The position numbers and the translations under genes were made by a program. This document shows, one piece after another, positions 13,360 to 19,238 of a stretch of 19,238 nucleotides of DNA. The notes under the pieces were generated by a model. It ran no database searches, had not been told where the DNA came from, and saw only the letters and a program-made list of their open reading frames with translations. The stretch's first letter is position 1. Each line of letters starts with the position of its first letter. Origin of the DNA: DASVLX01 sp036384655 (GTDB lineage Bacteria > Actinomycetota > Actinomycetes > Mycobacteriales > Pseudonocardiaceae); contig DASVLX010000028.1 in NCBI GenBank assembly GCA_036384655.1, positions 1-19,238 of the forward strand, given 5' to 3'.

Positions 13360-14121
13360 ATGGGCGGTAAATCCACCACGGGCGGAGAGCTGACCGACCG
13401 AAATCCCCTTTTGGCCGCGCTCGGCGTCACCTTGGACGCCGAGCTGCTCACGCTCGCACTCACCCACCGGTCCTACGCCTACGAGCACGGCGGACTGCCG
13501 CCGAACGAGCGACTGGAATTCCTTGGTGACGCGGTGCTCGGCGTGATCATCACCGACAATCTGTACCGCGAACACCCGGACCTGCCGGAAGGCCAACTGG
13601 CCAAGCTGCGGGCCAGCGTGGTGAACATGCACGCGCTGTCCGGCGTGGCCCGCGACCTCGGCCATGGTGGGCTCGGTGCCTACCTGTTGCTCGGTCGGGG
13701 CGAGGAACTGACCGGCGGACGCGACAAGGACAGCATCCTCGCGGACAGCCTGGAGGCAGTGATCGGCGCGGTCTACCTCGCGCACGGTCTGGACACCTCG
13801 CGCGATCTGGTGCTGCGGTTGTTCGGCGGGTTGTTGCGGGAGGCCCCGCACCTGGGTGCCGGGCTCGACTGGAAGACCAGCCTGCAGGAACTGACCGCGG
13901 CGGCCGGGCTCGGCGTGCCGGAGTACCTGGTCGAGGAGCGCGGCCCGGACCACCGCAAGGAGTTCACCGCGACCGTCGTGCTGTCCAGCGAGCGGTACGG
14001 CACGGGTGCCGGCAAGACCAAGAAGGAAGCCGAGCAGAAGGCGGCCGCGGCCACCTACGTCACGCTGCAGAACACCTACGTGACGCAGGACAAGCAGAAC
14101 GGCTCCCCCACCGTCGGCTGA
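13360..14121 (+). CDS. rnc: Ribonuclease III
   Basis: The 253-aa enzyme has the RNase III signature NERLEFLGDAVLG (49-61) with catalytic acidic residues, and the second metal-binding segment LADSLEAVIGAVYLAHG (127-143, E132). A C-terminal double-stranded RNA-binding domain starts near DWKTSLQELTAAAG (170) and ends with KTKKEAEQKAAAATYV. It cleaves double-stranded RNA in rRNA processing and mRNA turnover. It starts 24 bp after rpmF with GAGGAAAG upstream, so the two are probably one operon. The usual actinobacterial neighbours downstream (mutM, smc) are absent here; a terminator follows instead. Confidence 0.96.
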   Translation: MGGKSTTGGELTDRNPLLAALGVTLDAELLTLALTHRSYAYEHGGLPPNERLEFLGDAVLGVIITDNLYREHPDLPEGQLAKLRASVVNMHALSGVARDLGHGGLGAYLLLGRGEELTGGRDKDSILADSLEAVIGAVYLAHGLDTSRDLVLRLFGGLLREAPHLGAGLDWKTSLQELTAAAGLGVPEYLVEERGPDHRKEFTATVVLSSERYGTGAGKTKKEAEQKAAAATYVTLQNTYVTQDKQNGSPTVG

Positions 14122-14170
14122 CCCCACGCGTCGACGCGAGGTCACTTGGCGTACTGAACCGAGAACATCG

Positions 14171-14216
14171 CCGCGCCACCTGATCCCCGGTTCTTCCGGC
14201 GTTCCAGGTGGCGCGG
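14171..14216 (+). terminator. Hairpin terminator after rnc
   Basis: CCGCGCCACCTG (14171-14182) pairs perfectly with CAGGTGGCGCGG (14205-14216). Inside the 22-nt loop, CCGG (14187-14190) can pair with CCGG (14196-14199) around TTCTT. It is strong but has no U-tract and lies 50 bp after the rnc stop. Confidence 0.75.
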
Positions 14217-14459
14217 TGCTGCGTTCTCTCCTCGCGGCGCCTGGCGTCCGCTCGGTACGCGGCCGTGCCGACTTGCGCCCTATACCCGATGAGACGGTCG
14301 CCCGCGCGCGGTGTCCACAGGCGTCGCGATCATCCACACCCGCCGGTTTCCCGCTTCGTGCCGCTGACCTGCGCCGATACACTGGCTGCGGGGTCGCCCC
14401 CCAAGGGCAGGGTGGGGGATGCGTACCGGCGTTGGCGGCTTTGCGAGCGGCCGAGAACG

Positions 14460-14490
14460 CCGGGCCGCGCCGCCTGGGGCTACGGCCCGG
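14460..14490 (-). terminator. Hairpin terminator after ddl
   Basis: CCGGGCCG (14460-14467) and CGGCCCGG (14483-14490) are perfect 8-bp arms around a 15-nt loop. It begins immediately after the minus-strand ddl stop codon (14491-14493). Confidence 0.65.
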
Positions 14491-15585
14491 TTAGCGGAGG
14501 CCGGTGCCTCGTGCCAGGGCGGTCTCCACCAAAGTGGACAACAGCGTCGGGTAGTCGATGCCGGTGACCTCCCACATCCGCGGGTACATCGAGATCTTCG
14601 TGAAGCCTGGCATCGTGTTGACCTCGTTGATGGTCAGCGCGTTGTCCGGCCCGACGAAGAAGTCGACCCTGGCGAGGCCCTGGCAGTCCAGCGCGGCGAA
14701 AGCACGCACCGCCATCGCGCGGATCGCGGCGATCACCTTGTCATCCAGCTTGGCGGGAATGTCGAACTCGCACGCGTCGTCGAGGTACTTGGCGTTGTAG
14801 TCGTACCAGTCGACGCCCTTGGCGACGATCCGGATCTCGGCGGGCAGTGAGGCCTCCACCCGGCCGTCCGGGAACTCCAGCACGCCACATTCCACCTCGT
14901 GGCCGACCACCTCGGCCTCGACCAGCACCTTCGGGTCGATCTCCCGCGCGGTGGCGATGGCAGCGTCCAGGTCGTCCCAGTCGGTGACCCGGCTGATCCC
15001 GCTGGACGAGCCGGCGCGCGCCGGCTTCACGAACACCGGCAGGCCCAGCTTCTGGCGCTGTTCCTCGGACAGTGTCGGGACGCTCCGGCCAAGCACGACA
15101 TACTCGCCGACCGGCAGATGCTCGGCGGCCAGCAGCTTCTTCGTGTACTCCTTGTCCATGGCGACCGCGCTGGCCAGCACGCCGGCGCCGACATACGGCA
15201 CGCCGGCCAGTTCCAGCAGGCCCTGGATGGTGCCGTCCTCACCGAACGCGCCGTGCAGCACCGGGAACACCACGTCGACGCCGGCCAGCACCTCGCCCGA
15301 GTGCTCCGGTTCCAGCACGATCAGGCCGCCAGTGGTGGGGTCGGCCGGCAGCGCGAGCGGTGTGCCGCCGGTGATCGACGGCAGGTCACGATCATGGATC
15401 GCGAGGGCCCGTGGGTCGCCCGAGGCCAGCACCCATCCCCCGTCGGGAGTGATGCCGACCGGCACGATCTCGTAGCGCGCCGGATCGAGGTGCCGAAGCA
15501 CGCTGCCGGCGGACAAACACGAGATGGCGTGTTCGGTGCTCCGGCCGCCGAACACGACCGCCACACGAACCTTGCGCTCGGTCAT
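14491..15585 (-). CDS. ddl: D-alanine--D-alanine ligase
   Basis: The 364-aa ATP-grasp enzyme has FGGRSTEHAIS (12-22), HGAFGEDGTIQG (111-122), VKPARAGSSSG (187-197) in the ATP-grasp loop, YDYNAKY (261-267) in the omega loop, and INEVNTMPGFT (319-329) for magnesium binding. It joins two D-alanines for the peptidoglycan stem peptide in the cytosol. The tyrosine-containing YDYxAKY loop is that of normal D-Ala-D-Ala ligases, not of VanA-type D-Ala-D-Lac enzymes. The ATG at 15585 lies 8 nt after a TATGGT -10 box and has no ribosome binding site, so the mRNA may be leaderless. It lies 58 bp downstream of mocR on the same strand. Confidence 0.97.
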   Translation of the reverse strand: MTERKVRVAVVFGGRSTEHAISCLSAGSVLRHLDPARYEIVPVGITPDGGWVLASGDPRALAIHDRDLPSITGGTPLALPADPTTGGLIVLEPEHSGEVLAGVDVVFPVLHGAFGEDGTIQGLLELAGVPYVGAGVLASAVAMDKEYTKKLLAAEHLPVGEYVVLGRSVPTLSEEQRQKLGLPVFVKPARAGSSSGISRVTDWDDLDAAIATAREIDPKVLVEAEVVGHEVECGVLEFPDGRVEASLPAEIRIVAKGVDWYDYNAKYLDDACEFDIPAKLDDKVIAAIRAMAVRAFAALDCQGLARVDFFVGPDNALTINEVNTMPGFTKISMYPRMWEVTGIDYPTLLSTLVETALARGTGLR

Positions 15586-15593
15586 GGTCGTTG

Positions 15594-15599
15594 ACCATA
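15594..15599 (-). promoter_or_regulatory. Candidate -10 box for a leaderless ddl mRNA
   Basis: TATGGT on the minus strand ends 8 nt before the ddl ATG at 15585, so transcription could start at the start codon. A -35 box is not clear. Confidence 0.45.
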
Positions 15600-15643
15600 C
15601 CTGGGGACGAATACTCCCTCATGGTGGCGGTGTGTAGGGCGCA

Positions 15644-17131
15644 TTACGTCGTCACCCGATCCGGTGTGGCGGCCAGAAGATCCACCACGATCGGCAGTGC
15701 GGTGCGCAGTCGCGCCCGGGTGCAGGCGGCATAGCCGAGCGCGATGCCATGCCAGGCGGGCCGGCCGTCGTGGTGCCGGGCCAGCCCGTCGACGGTGATG
15801 CCCTGCTCGCGGGCGCCGGCTACCACCCGGCGCTCGGCGGGCAACGACGGCAGCGGCACGACGATATGCGCGCCCGCGTCATCGCCGAGCACGGTCAGCC
15901 CGGCCGCGTTCATCGCGGAAACCACCAGTTCTCGGCGGGCGGACAGCTCGCGGCGCAGCCGGCGCAGATGCCGGCCGAGGTCACCGTTGTGGGCGAACTC
16001 GGCGAGCACCCGCTGTCCGGCGGCGGCTGGCGCGGTGCCGGTGCGCTCCCGATACGCCAGCACGGCCTCGGCGACCCCGGGCGGTGCGACCATCCAGCCG
16101 GCGCCGAGCGTGGCGGTGAGGATCTTGCTGGTGGTGCCCAGGTGCACGACCACGTCCGGGGCGAGCGCCACCAGCAGCGGCAGCGGGGCAACGTCGTAGC
16201 GGAGCTCGCCGTCGTAGTCGTCCTCGATCACCATCCAGCCCTCGGACCTGGCGCGTTCGACCAGCGCCACTCGGTCGGCGGCGCCCATCCGGCCGCCGAG
16301 CGGGTACTGGTGGGACGGCGAGCAGTAGACCGCGCGCACGCCGGTCGGCACGTCGTCCACGATGAGGCCGCGTGGTCCGACCGGGGCCGGTAGCACGATC
16401 AGTCCGGCGGCCCGGAACGCCTGGACGGCACGCTGGTAGCCGGGCTCCTCGACGGCCACCCAGTCGCCGGGCCGCAGCACGCTGTAGGCGAGTTCGGTGA
16501 CAGCGGCGGTCGTACCGCCGGTGGCCAGCACGTCGTTCTCGGTGAGCCCGCCGGCCTTGGTCAGACCGCGGTGCCGGAGCAGATGTTCGGCGACCACCGC
16601 GCGGTACTCGACCAGCCCGGCGCGGTGCGGGCGTAGCAGCGGTGGCGCGTCCGCGGCGGCCCGCCAGGCTCGGCGCCAGGCCGCCCGGTCCAATCCGCCG
16701 ACCCAGGACGCGCCCAGCGTCAGGTCGATGGTCTCCTGCGCCGGTCGCCGCGTCCGGCCCCGGTGTTGTGATGCGGCGGTAACTGACCCGGCGGCGCGCG
16801 CGTGGCTGACGGCGTCGACGGCAACACCAGCGGAAACACCGGTGGAGGCGCCCGGCGGGGTGGTGGTGACGTAGGTGCCGGAGCCGTGCCGGCCGACGAT
16901 CCAACCCTCGGCGTGCAGTTGTTCGTAGGCGGCGGCGGTCACCGTGCGGCTCACGCCGAGCTGCGTCGCCAGCTCCCGGGTCGACGGCAGCCGGTCGCCG
17001 GCCCGGAGATACCCCTCGGCGGCGGCGGCCCGCAGCGTGTCGGCAAGCTGCACCGCCAACGGCGCGGACGACCGCCGGTCCAGGGCGATCGGCACCGGAG
17101 TGGGCTGGCTGACGGCCTGACCGGCCTGCAT
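15644..17131 (-). CDS. MocR-type GntR/aminotransferase transcriptional regulator
   Basis: The 495-aa protein has an N-terminal GntR winged helix (about 15-88: LAVQLADTLRAAAAEGYLRA, LPSTRELATQLGVSRTV, GRHGSGTYV), a long Ala/Thr-rich linker (89-130), and a C-terminal fold-type I aminotransferase domain. The PLP lysine is K336 in GTTSKILTATLGAGW; SPSHQYPLGGRM (271-282) and IEDDYDGELRY (302-312) are the other cofactor-region motifs. MocR proteins are usually regulators of vitamin B6, GABA or amino acid metabolism that sense an amine through PLP. No divergent target gene is present, so the target is unknown. The ATG at 17131 follows GAGGAA. The gene lies downstream of hpnH but a hairpin separates them. 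Confidence 0.93.
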   Translation of the reverse strand: MQAGQAVSQPTPVPIALDRRSSAPLAVQLADTLRAAAAEGYLRAGDRLPSTRELATQLGVSRTVTAAAYEQLHAEGWIVGRHGSGTYVTTTPPGASTGVSAGVAVDAVSHARAAGSVTAASQHRGRTRRPAQETIDLTLGASWVGGLDRAAWRRAWRAAADAPPLLRPHRAGLVEYRAVVAEHLLRHRGLTKAGGLTENDVLATGGTTAAVTELAYSVLRPGDWVAVEEPGYQRAVQAFRAAGLIVLPAPVGPRGLIVDDVPTGVRAVYCSPSHQYPLGGRMGAADRVALVERARSEGWMVIEDDYDGELRYDVAPLPLLVALAPDVVVHLGTTSKILTATLGAGWMVAPPGVAEAVLAYRERTGTAPAAAGQRVLAEFAHNGDLGRHLRRLRRELSARRELVVSAMNAAGLTVLGDDAGAHIVVPLPSLPAERRVVAGAREQGITVDGLARHHDGRPAWHGIALGYAACTRARLRTALPIVVDLLAATPDRVTT

Positions 17132-17146
17132 GGCAACGATTCCTCA

Positions 17147-17191
17147 CTGTTCGGCGGGGCTGCGGCGAGTCCCGACCCCACCAGTGAACAG
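17147..17191. promoter_or_regulatory. Imperfect inverted repeat upstream of mocR, candidate operator
   Basis: CTGTTCGGCGGGG (17147-17159) is matched by CCCCACC, a 3-nt insert, then GAACAG (17176-17191). TCACTG (17144-17149) and CAGTGA (17182-17187) are a second, overlapping pair. It lies 16 bp upstream of the mocR start, where an autoregulatory site would be expected, but it could also be a transcript hairpin. Confidence 0.4.
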
Positions 17192-17248
17192 GAGGGGCGG
17201 GAGCGCGAGCAAGCAGCCCATCTGTGCGGCCGCCAGCACATGGACGCG

Positions 17249-17287
17249 GCTTGGTGACCCCGGCCGGATCCGCCGGGGCCACCAAGC
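17249..17287 (-). terminator. Strong hairpin terminator after hpnH
   Basis: Arms of 16 nt (17249-17264 and 17272-17287) pair with a single mismatch around a 7-nt loop, CGGATCC. It starts 8 nt beyond the hpnH stop in the minus-strand direction and separates the hopanoid operon from mocR. No U-tract follows. Confidence 0.75.
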
Positions 17288-17295
17288 AGGGTCGA

Positions 17296-18306
17296 CTATT
17301 TCTCGCGCGCGGCGCGAATGCCCTGGCGCACGGAACTCAGCGTGGCGATGACCGCGCTCGGCTCATAGCCGCAGTGCGCCATGCAGTTGTTGCACCGCGG
17401 GTCGCGGCCGCGACCGTAGTTCTCCCACGCCGTCGTCTCGATCAGCTGTTTGTACGTCTTGGTATATCCGTCGGCCATCAGGTAGCACGGCCGTTGCCAG
17501 CCGAACAGCGAGTACGACGGAATACCCCACGGCGTGCATTCGAAGTTGACCTTGCCTTCCAGGAAGTCAAGGAACAGCGGCGAGTGGTTCAACCGCCACT
17601 TTTTTCGCCGGCCGTCCGCGAAAACCTTCCGGAACAGCTCATGGGTTTCCTGCACGCCGAGGAAGTGGTCCTGGTCGGGCGCCTTCTCGTACGCGTACGC
17701 CGGCGACAACTCCATCTCGTCGACCTTGAGGTCGTCGTTGAGGTAGTCCAGCACGTCGATGATGGTCTGCGGCGTGTCGGTGTTGAAGAACGTCGAGTTC
17801 GTGGTGACCCGGAACCCGCGACGCTTCAGCTCCCTGATCGCCTCGATGGCCTCGTCGAACACGCCGATCTTGTTCACCGACCGGTCGTGCCGGTCGCCCA
17901 GCCCGTCGAGGTGCACGGCCCACTGGAAATACGGCGACGGCTTGAAGTCGAACTTGTCGATGCGCTTGCGCACCAGCATCGCGTTGGTGCACAGCGTCAC
18001 GAATTTCTTGCGCTTGACCAGTTCCTTGACGATCACGTCGATCTGCGGGTGCATCAACGGCTCGCCACCGGACAGCGCGACCATCGGCGCGCCGCATTCC
18101 TCGACCGCGGCGACTGCCTGTTCCACCGGCATGCGCCGCTTCAGCACATCATGTGGTTGCTGGATCTTCCCGCAGCCGGAGCAGTGTAGGTTACAGGCGA
18201 ACAGCGTTTCCAGTTCGACGACGAGCGGGTATTTCTTGTTGCCCTTGAGCTTCTGCTTCAGTACATAGGCGCCGACGCGGAAAGCCTGCCGAATGGGCAC
18301 TGCCAT
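17296..18306 (-). CDS. hpnH: Adenosyl-hopene transferase HpnH (radical SAM)
   Basis: The 336-aa product begins MAVPIRQAFRVGAYVLKQKL and has the radical SAM cluster CNLHCSGCG (C38, C42, C45), followed by ALSGGEPLMHPQID and TTNSTFFNTDTPQTI. Near the end, RCNNCMAHCGYEPSA is a second Cys motif typical of HpnH. The enzyme joins the adenosyl radical of SAM to diploptene, giving adenosylhopane, the first step of extended hopanoid side-chain synthesis. AGGAGG lies 5 nt before ATG 18306, in the 12-bp gap after hpnG, so the genes form one operon. It ends before a strong hairpin. The ispG and dxs genes that often follow hpnH in actinomycetes are not present. Confidence 0.96.
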   Translation of the reverse strand: MAVPIRQAFRVGAYVLKQKLKGNKKYPLVVELETLFACNLHCSGCGKIQQPHDVLKRRMPVEQAVAAVEECGAPMVALSGGEPLMHPQIDVIVKELVKRKKFVTLCTNAMLVRKRIDKFDFKPSPYFQWAVHLDGLGDRHDRSVNKIGVFDEAIEAIRELKRRGFRVTTNSTFFNTDTPQTIIDVLDYLNDDLKVDEMELSPAYAYEKAPDQDHFLGVQETHELFRKVFADGRRKKWRLNHSPLFLDFLEGKVNFECTPWGIPSYSLFGWQRPCYLMADGYTKTYKQLIETTAWENYGRGRDPRCNNCMAHCGYEPSAVIATLSSVRQGIRAAREK

Positions 18307-18318
18307 AGGGACCTCCTC

Positions 18319-19044
18319 TTATTTCGGAAGGGTGCTGCGGGAGTTCCTGGGCGCGGAACCGGTCATCCGGGTCGCCGCCCAGGCGCGCAGAATCGGGGCC
18401 GCGCGGGACAACACGCGCAGCGCGGTGATGCCGCTGACCAGGGTGGCCGGATGGAACAGCGGCCTGGCGGGCGTGTCGACGATGACCCGCAGGGCGGCGA
18501 ACGGCGCCCCGCCGGCCGCGCCGGCCAGCATGGCGGTCTCCATGTCGACGGCGATCGCGCCGGACAACGCGAGGCTGATCCGCTCCCGGCGATGCACCAT
18601 GTGATCGGTCGACACGACCGGCCCGACGTGCACCGAGAATCCGGCGCCGCGCAACATTTCCGCGAGCCCGGCCGGGTTCGTGGTCAGCACCGGCTCGGCC
18701 GCGCCGATGGGCCGGACCTCGCTGGCCACCACGACATCACCGGCCACCGGCAGCTTGGTGAGCGCGCCGGCCACGCCGGCGACCGCGAACACCGCCGGGC
18801 CGATGGCCAACAGCCGAGGCACAGCCGCGGCCGCGCGGACCGGGCCCATGCCGGTGCGCACCACGATCGCTGACGGAATGACCGCTGCGGGAATGACCGC
18901 CTGATCGCCGGTCTGATCGACAGCCGGACCGCCAGCCTGATCCACACTGACGGCACCGACTCCGGCCTGGCCGCCAGTGGCCAGGCCACGCCGCAGCGCG
19001 CGGGCCTCCACCCGCAGCGCCGCGGCGACCAACAGATCAGGCAA
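18319..19044 (-). CDS. hpnG: HpnG-like adenosylhopane nucleosidase/phosphorylase with repeat insertion
   Basis: The 241-aa product has the nucleoside phosphorylase fold features: LLVAAALRVEARALRRG at the N-terminus, VVRTGMGPVRA (61-71), FAVAGVAGAL (86-95), and VDMETAMLA (166-174) with the nucleoside-binding Met-Glu. Between shc and hpnH this is the family that removes adenine from adenosylhopane to give ribosylhopane. Residues 33-60 are an insertion made of repeats (VDQ-type tetrapeptides and AVIP pairs) between the first and second strands. The TTG at 19044 was chosen because GGAG lies 7 nt upstream and the conserved N-terminus follows directly; it overlaps the shc stop by 8 bp, implying coupling. 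Confidence 0.85.
   Translation of the reverse strand: MPDLLVAAALRVEARALRRGLATGGQAGVGAVSVDQAGGPAVDQTGDQAVIPAAVIPSAIVVRTGMGPVRAAAAVPRLLAIGPAVFAVAGVAGALTKLPVAGDVVVASEVRPIGAAEPVLTTNPAGLAEMLRGAGFSVHVGPVVSTDHMVHRRERISLALSGAIAVDMETAMLAGAAGGAPFAALRVIVDTPARPLFHPATLVSGITALRVLSRAAPILRAWAATRMTGSAPRNSRSTLPK
18871..18948. repeat. In-frame minisatellite inside hpnG
   Basis: Two 15-bp units (18871-18885 and 18886-18900, both ending GGAATGACCGC) are followed by four 12-bp units starting at 18901, 18913, 18925 and 18937 (CTGATCGCC, CTGATCGAC, CGGACCGCC, CTGATCCAC plus 3 nt each). Both periods are multiples of three, so copy-number change would keep the frame. Confidence 0.7.
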
Positions 19045-19238
19045 TGGCGGTCTCCAGGAAACGACCGAGAGCGGACAACGGGAACACCATGCGATACAGG
19101 TGATAGTTGAGGTAGAAGTCGCCCGGGAAACCGGTGCCGGTGAAGAACGGCTCGTCCCACGAACCGTCCTCGCGTTGCGCGTCGGCCAGCCACCGCACGC
19201 CCCGGCTCACCTCGCTGCCCCGCTCACCGGCCGCCAGC
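19037..19238 (-). CDS. shc: Squalene-hopene cyclase, C-terminal end (partial)
   Basis: The minus-strand frame ending at 19037 encodes the last 66 residues of the gene, which runs off the right edge. It contains RGVRWLADAQREDGSWDEPF, a QW-type repeat of triterpene cyclases, then FTGTGFPGDFYLNYHLYR and MVFPLSALGRFL, the typical C-terminus of squalene-hopene cyclase. The enzyme folds squalene into hopene/diplopterol at the membrane. It is the first gene in the window of the shc-hpnG-hpnH operon. The stop overlaps the hpnG start. Confidence 0.93.
   Translation of the reverse strand, partial: LAAGERGSEVSRGVRWLADAQREDGSWDEPFFTGTGFPGDFYLNYHLYRMVFPLSALGRFLETAIA

Larger units (their letters stand above)
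14122..14490. other. 369-bp gap between rnc and ddl with no convincing gene
   Basis: The gap holds a perfect 12-bp palindrome, CGCGTCGACGCG (14127-14138), the rnc hairpin (14171-14216), and the ddl hairpin at its right end. Between them, CGATACACTGG contains a -10-like TACACT (14378-14383) pointing rightward with nothing recognisable to transcribe before the opposing ddl terminator. The open frames crossing it (for example 14216-14494) have no family resemblance and no ribosome binding site, so I do not call them genes. It could be the scar of a rearrangement that removed mutM/smc from behind rnc, or hold a small RNA. Confidence 0.5.

Noticed and set aside
12373..14382. 669-codon minus-strand open frame
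   Set aside because: Antisense to DUF177, rpmF and rnc, all of which are clearly recognisable. Shadow frame.
14208..14567. Open frames in the rnc-ddl gap
   Set aside because: No ribosome binding site, Arg/Ala/Gly-rich translations, overlap with two terminators and the ddl 3' end.
14491..15585. VanA-type D-Ala-D-Lac ligase (glycopeptide resistance)
   Set aside because: The omega loop has the YDYxAKY form of ordinary D-Ala-D-Ala ligases, and there are no vanH/vanX neighbours in the window.
1..19238. tRNA, rRNA, CRISPR arrays, insertion sequences
   Set aside because: No cloverleaf-like sequence, no spaced identical repeats of CRISPR length, and no transposase or terminal inverted repeats were seen by eye. 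A dedicated scan (tRNAscan, Infernal, ISfinder) was not possible.

Overview
The window is high-GC DNA from an actinomycete. A SepIVA-type DivIVA protein beside coaD, DUF177, rpmF and rnc, frequent GTG/TTG starts, several apparently leaderless starts and a hopanoid locus together suggest the Mycobacteriales/Pseudonocardiales side of the Actinomycetes, most likely a Pseudonocardiaceae-like genus. This is inferred from gene content and could not be tested by search.

Layout. Positions 1-1956 hold the end of a proline-rich protein whose C-terminal tail resembles PPE/type VII-associated proteins, a degenerate 14-bp tandem repeat, a tryptophan-rich hypothetical gene, and a convergent PhzF-family isomerase gene separated by a hairpin terminator. 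Positions 2072-5695 hold four tandem paralogues of an LppX/LprAFG-like lipoprotein; the first three starts are exactly 921 bp apart, and the third copy is broken by one extra A. A vapBC toxin-antitoxin operon follows on the minus strand (5714-6393), with twin TCACGTG boxes over its probable leaderless promoter. Next is a HelD/HelR-type RNA polymerase recycling ATPase (6451-8622, minus).

Positions 8807-14121 (plus strand) are a conserved housekeeping series: rsmD, coaD, sepIVA, DUF177, rpmF, rnc. Between rsmD and coaD sits a three-gene accessory cassette (9444-10930): a small helical protein, a protein with a C-terminal SCP1.201/DddA-like deaminase domain, and an Imm1-like immunity protein that starts on a GTGA overlap behind a very strong ribosome binding site. 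The small protein and the N-terminus of the toxin look like copies of the same ~85-residue helical module. This cassette is the most interesting part of the window.

After rnc comes a 369-bp gap without a convincing gene. It carries the terminators of rnc and of the convergent ddl. On the minus strand follow ddl (D-Ala-D-Ala ligase), a MocR-type GntR/aminotransferase regulator, a strong hairpin, and a hopanoid operon read shc-hpnG-hpnH. That operon would cyclise squalene to a hopene, attach adenosine (HpnH), and remove adenine (HpnG) on the way to bacteriohopanetetrol-type lipids. The hpnG gene carries an unusual in-frame minisatellite, and shc runs off the right edge.
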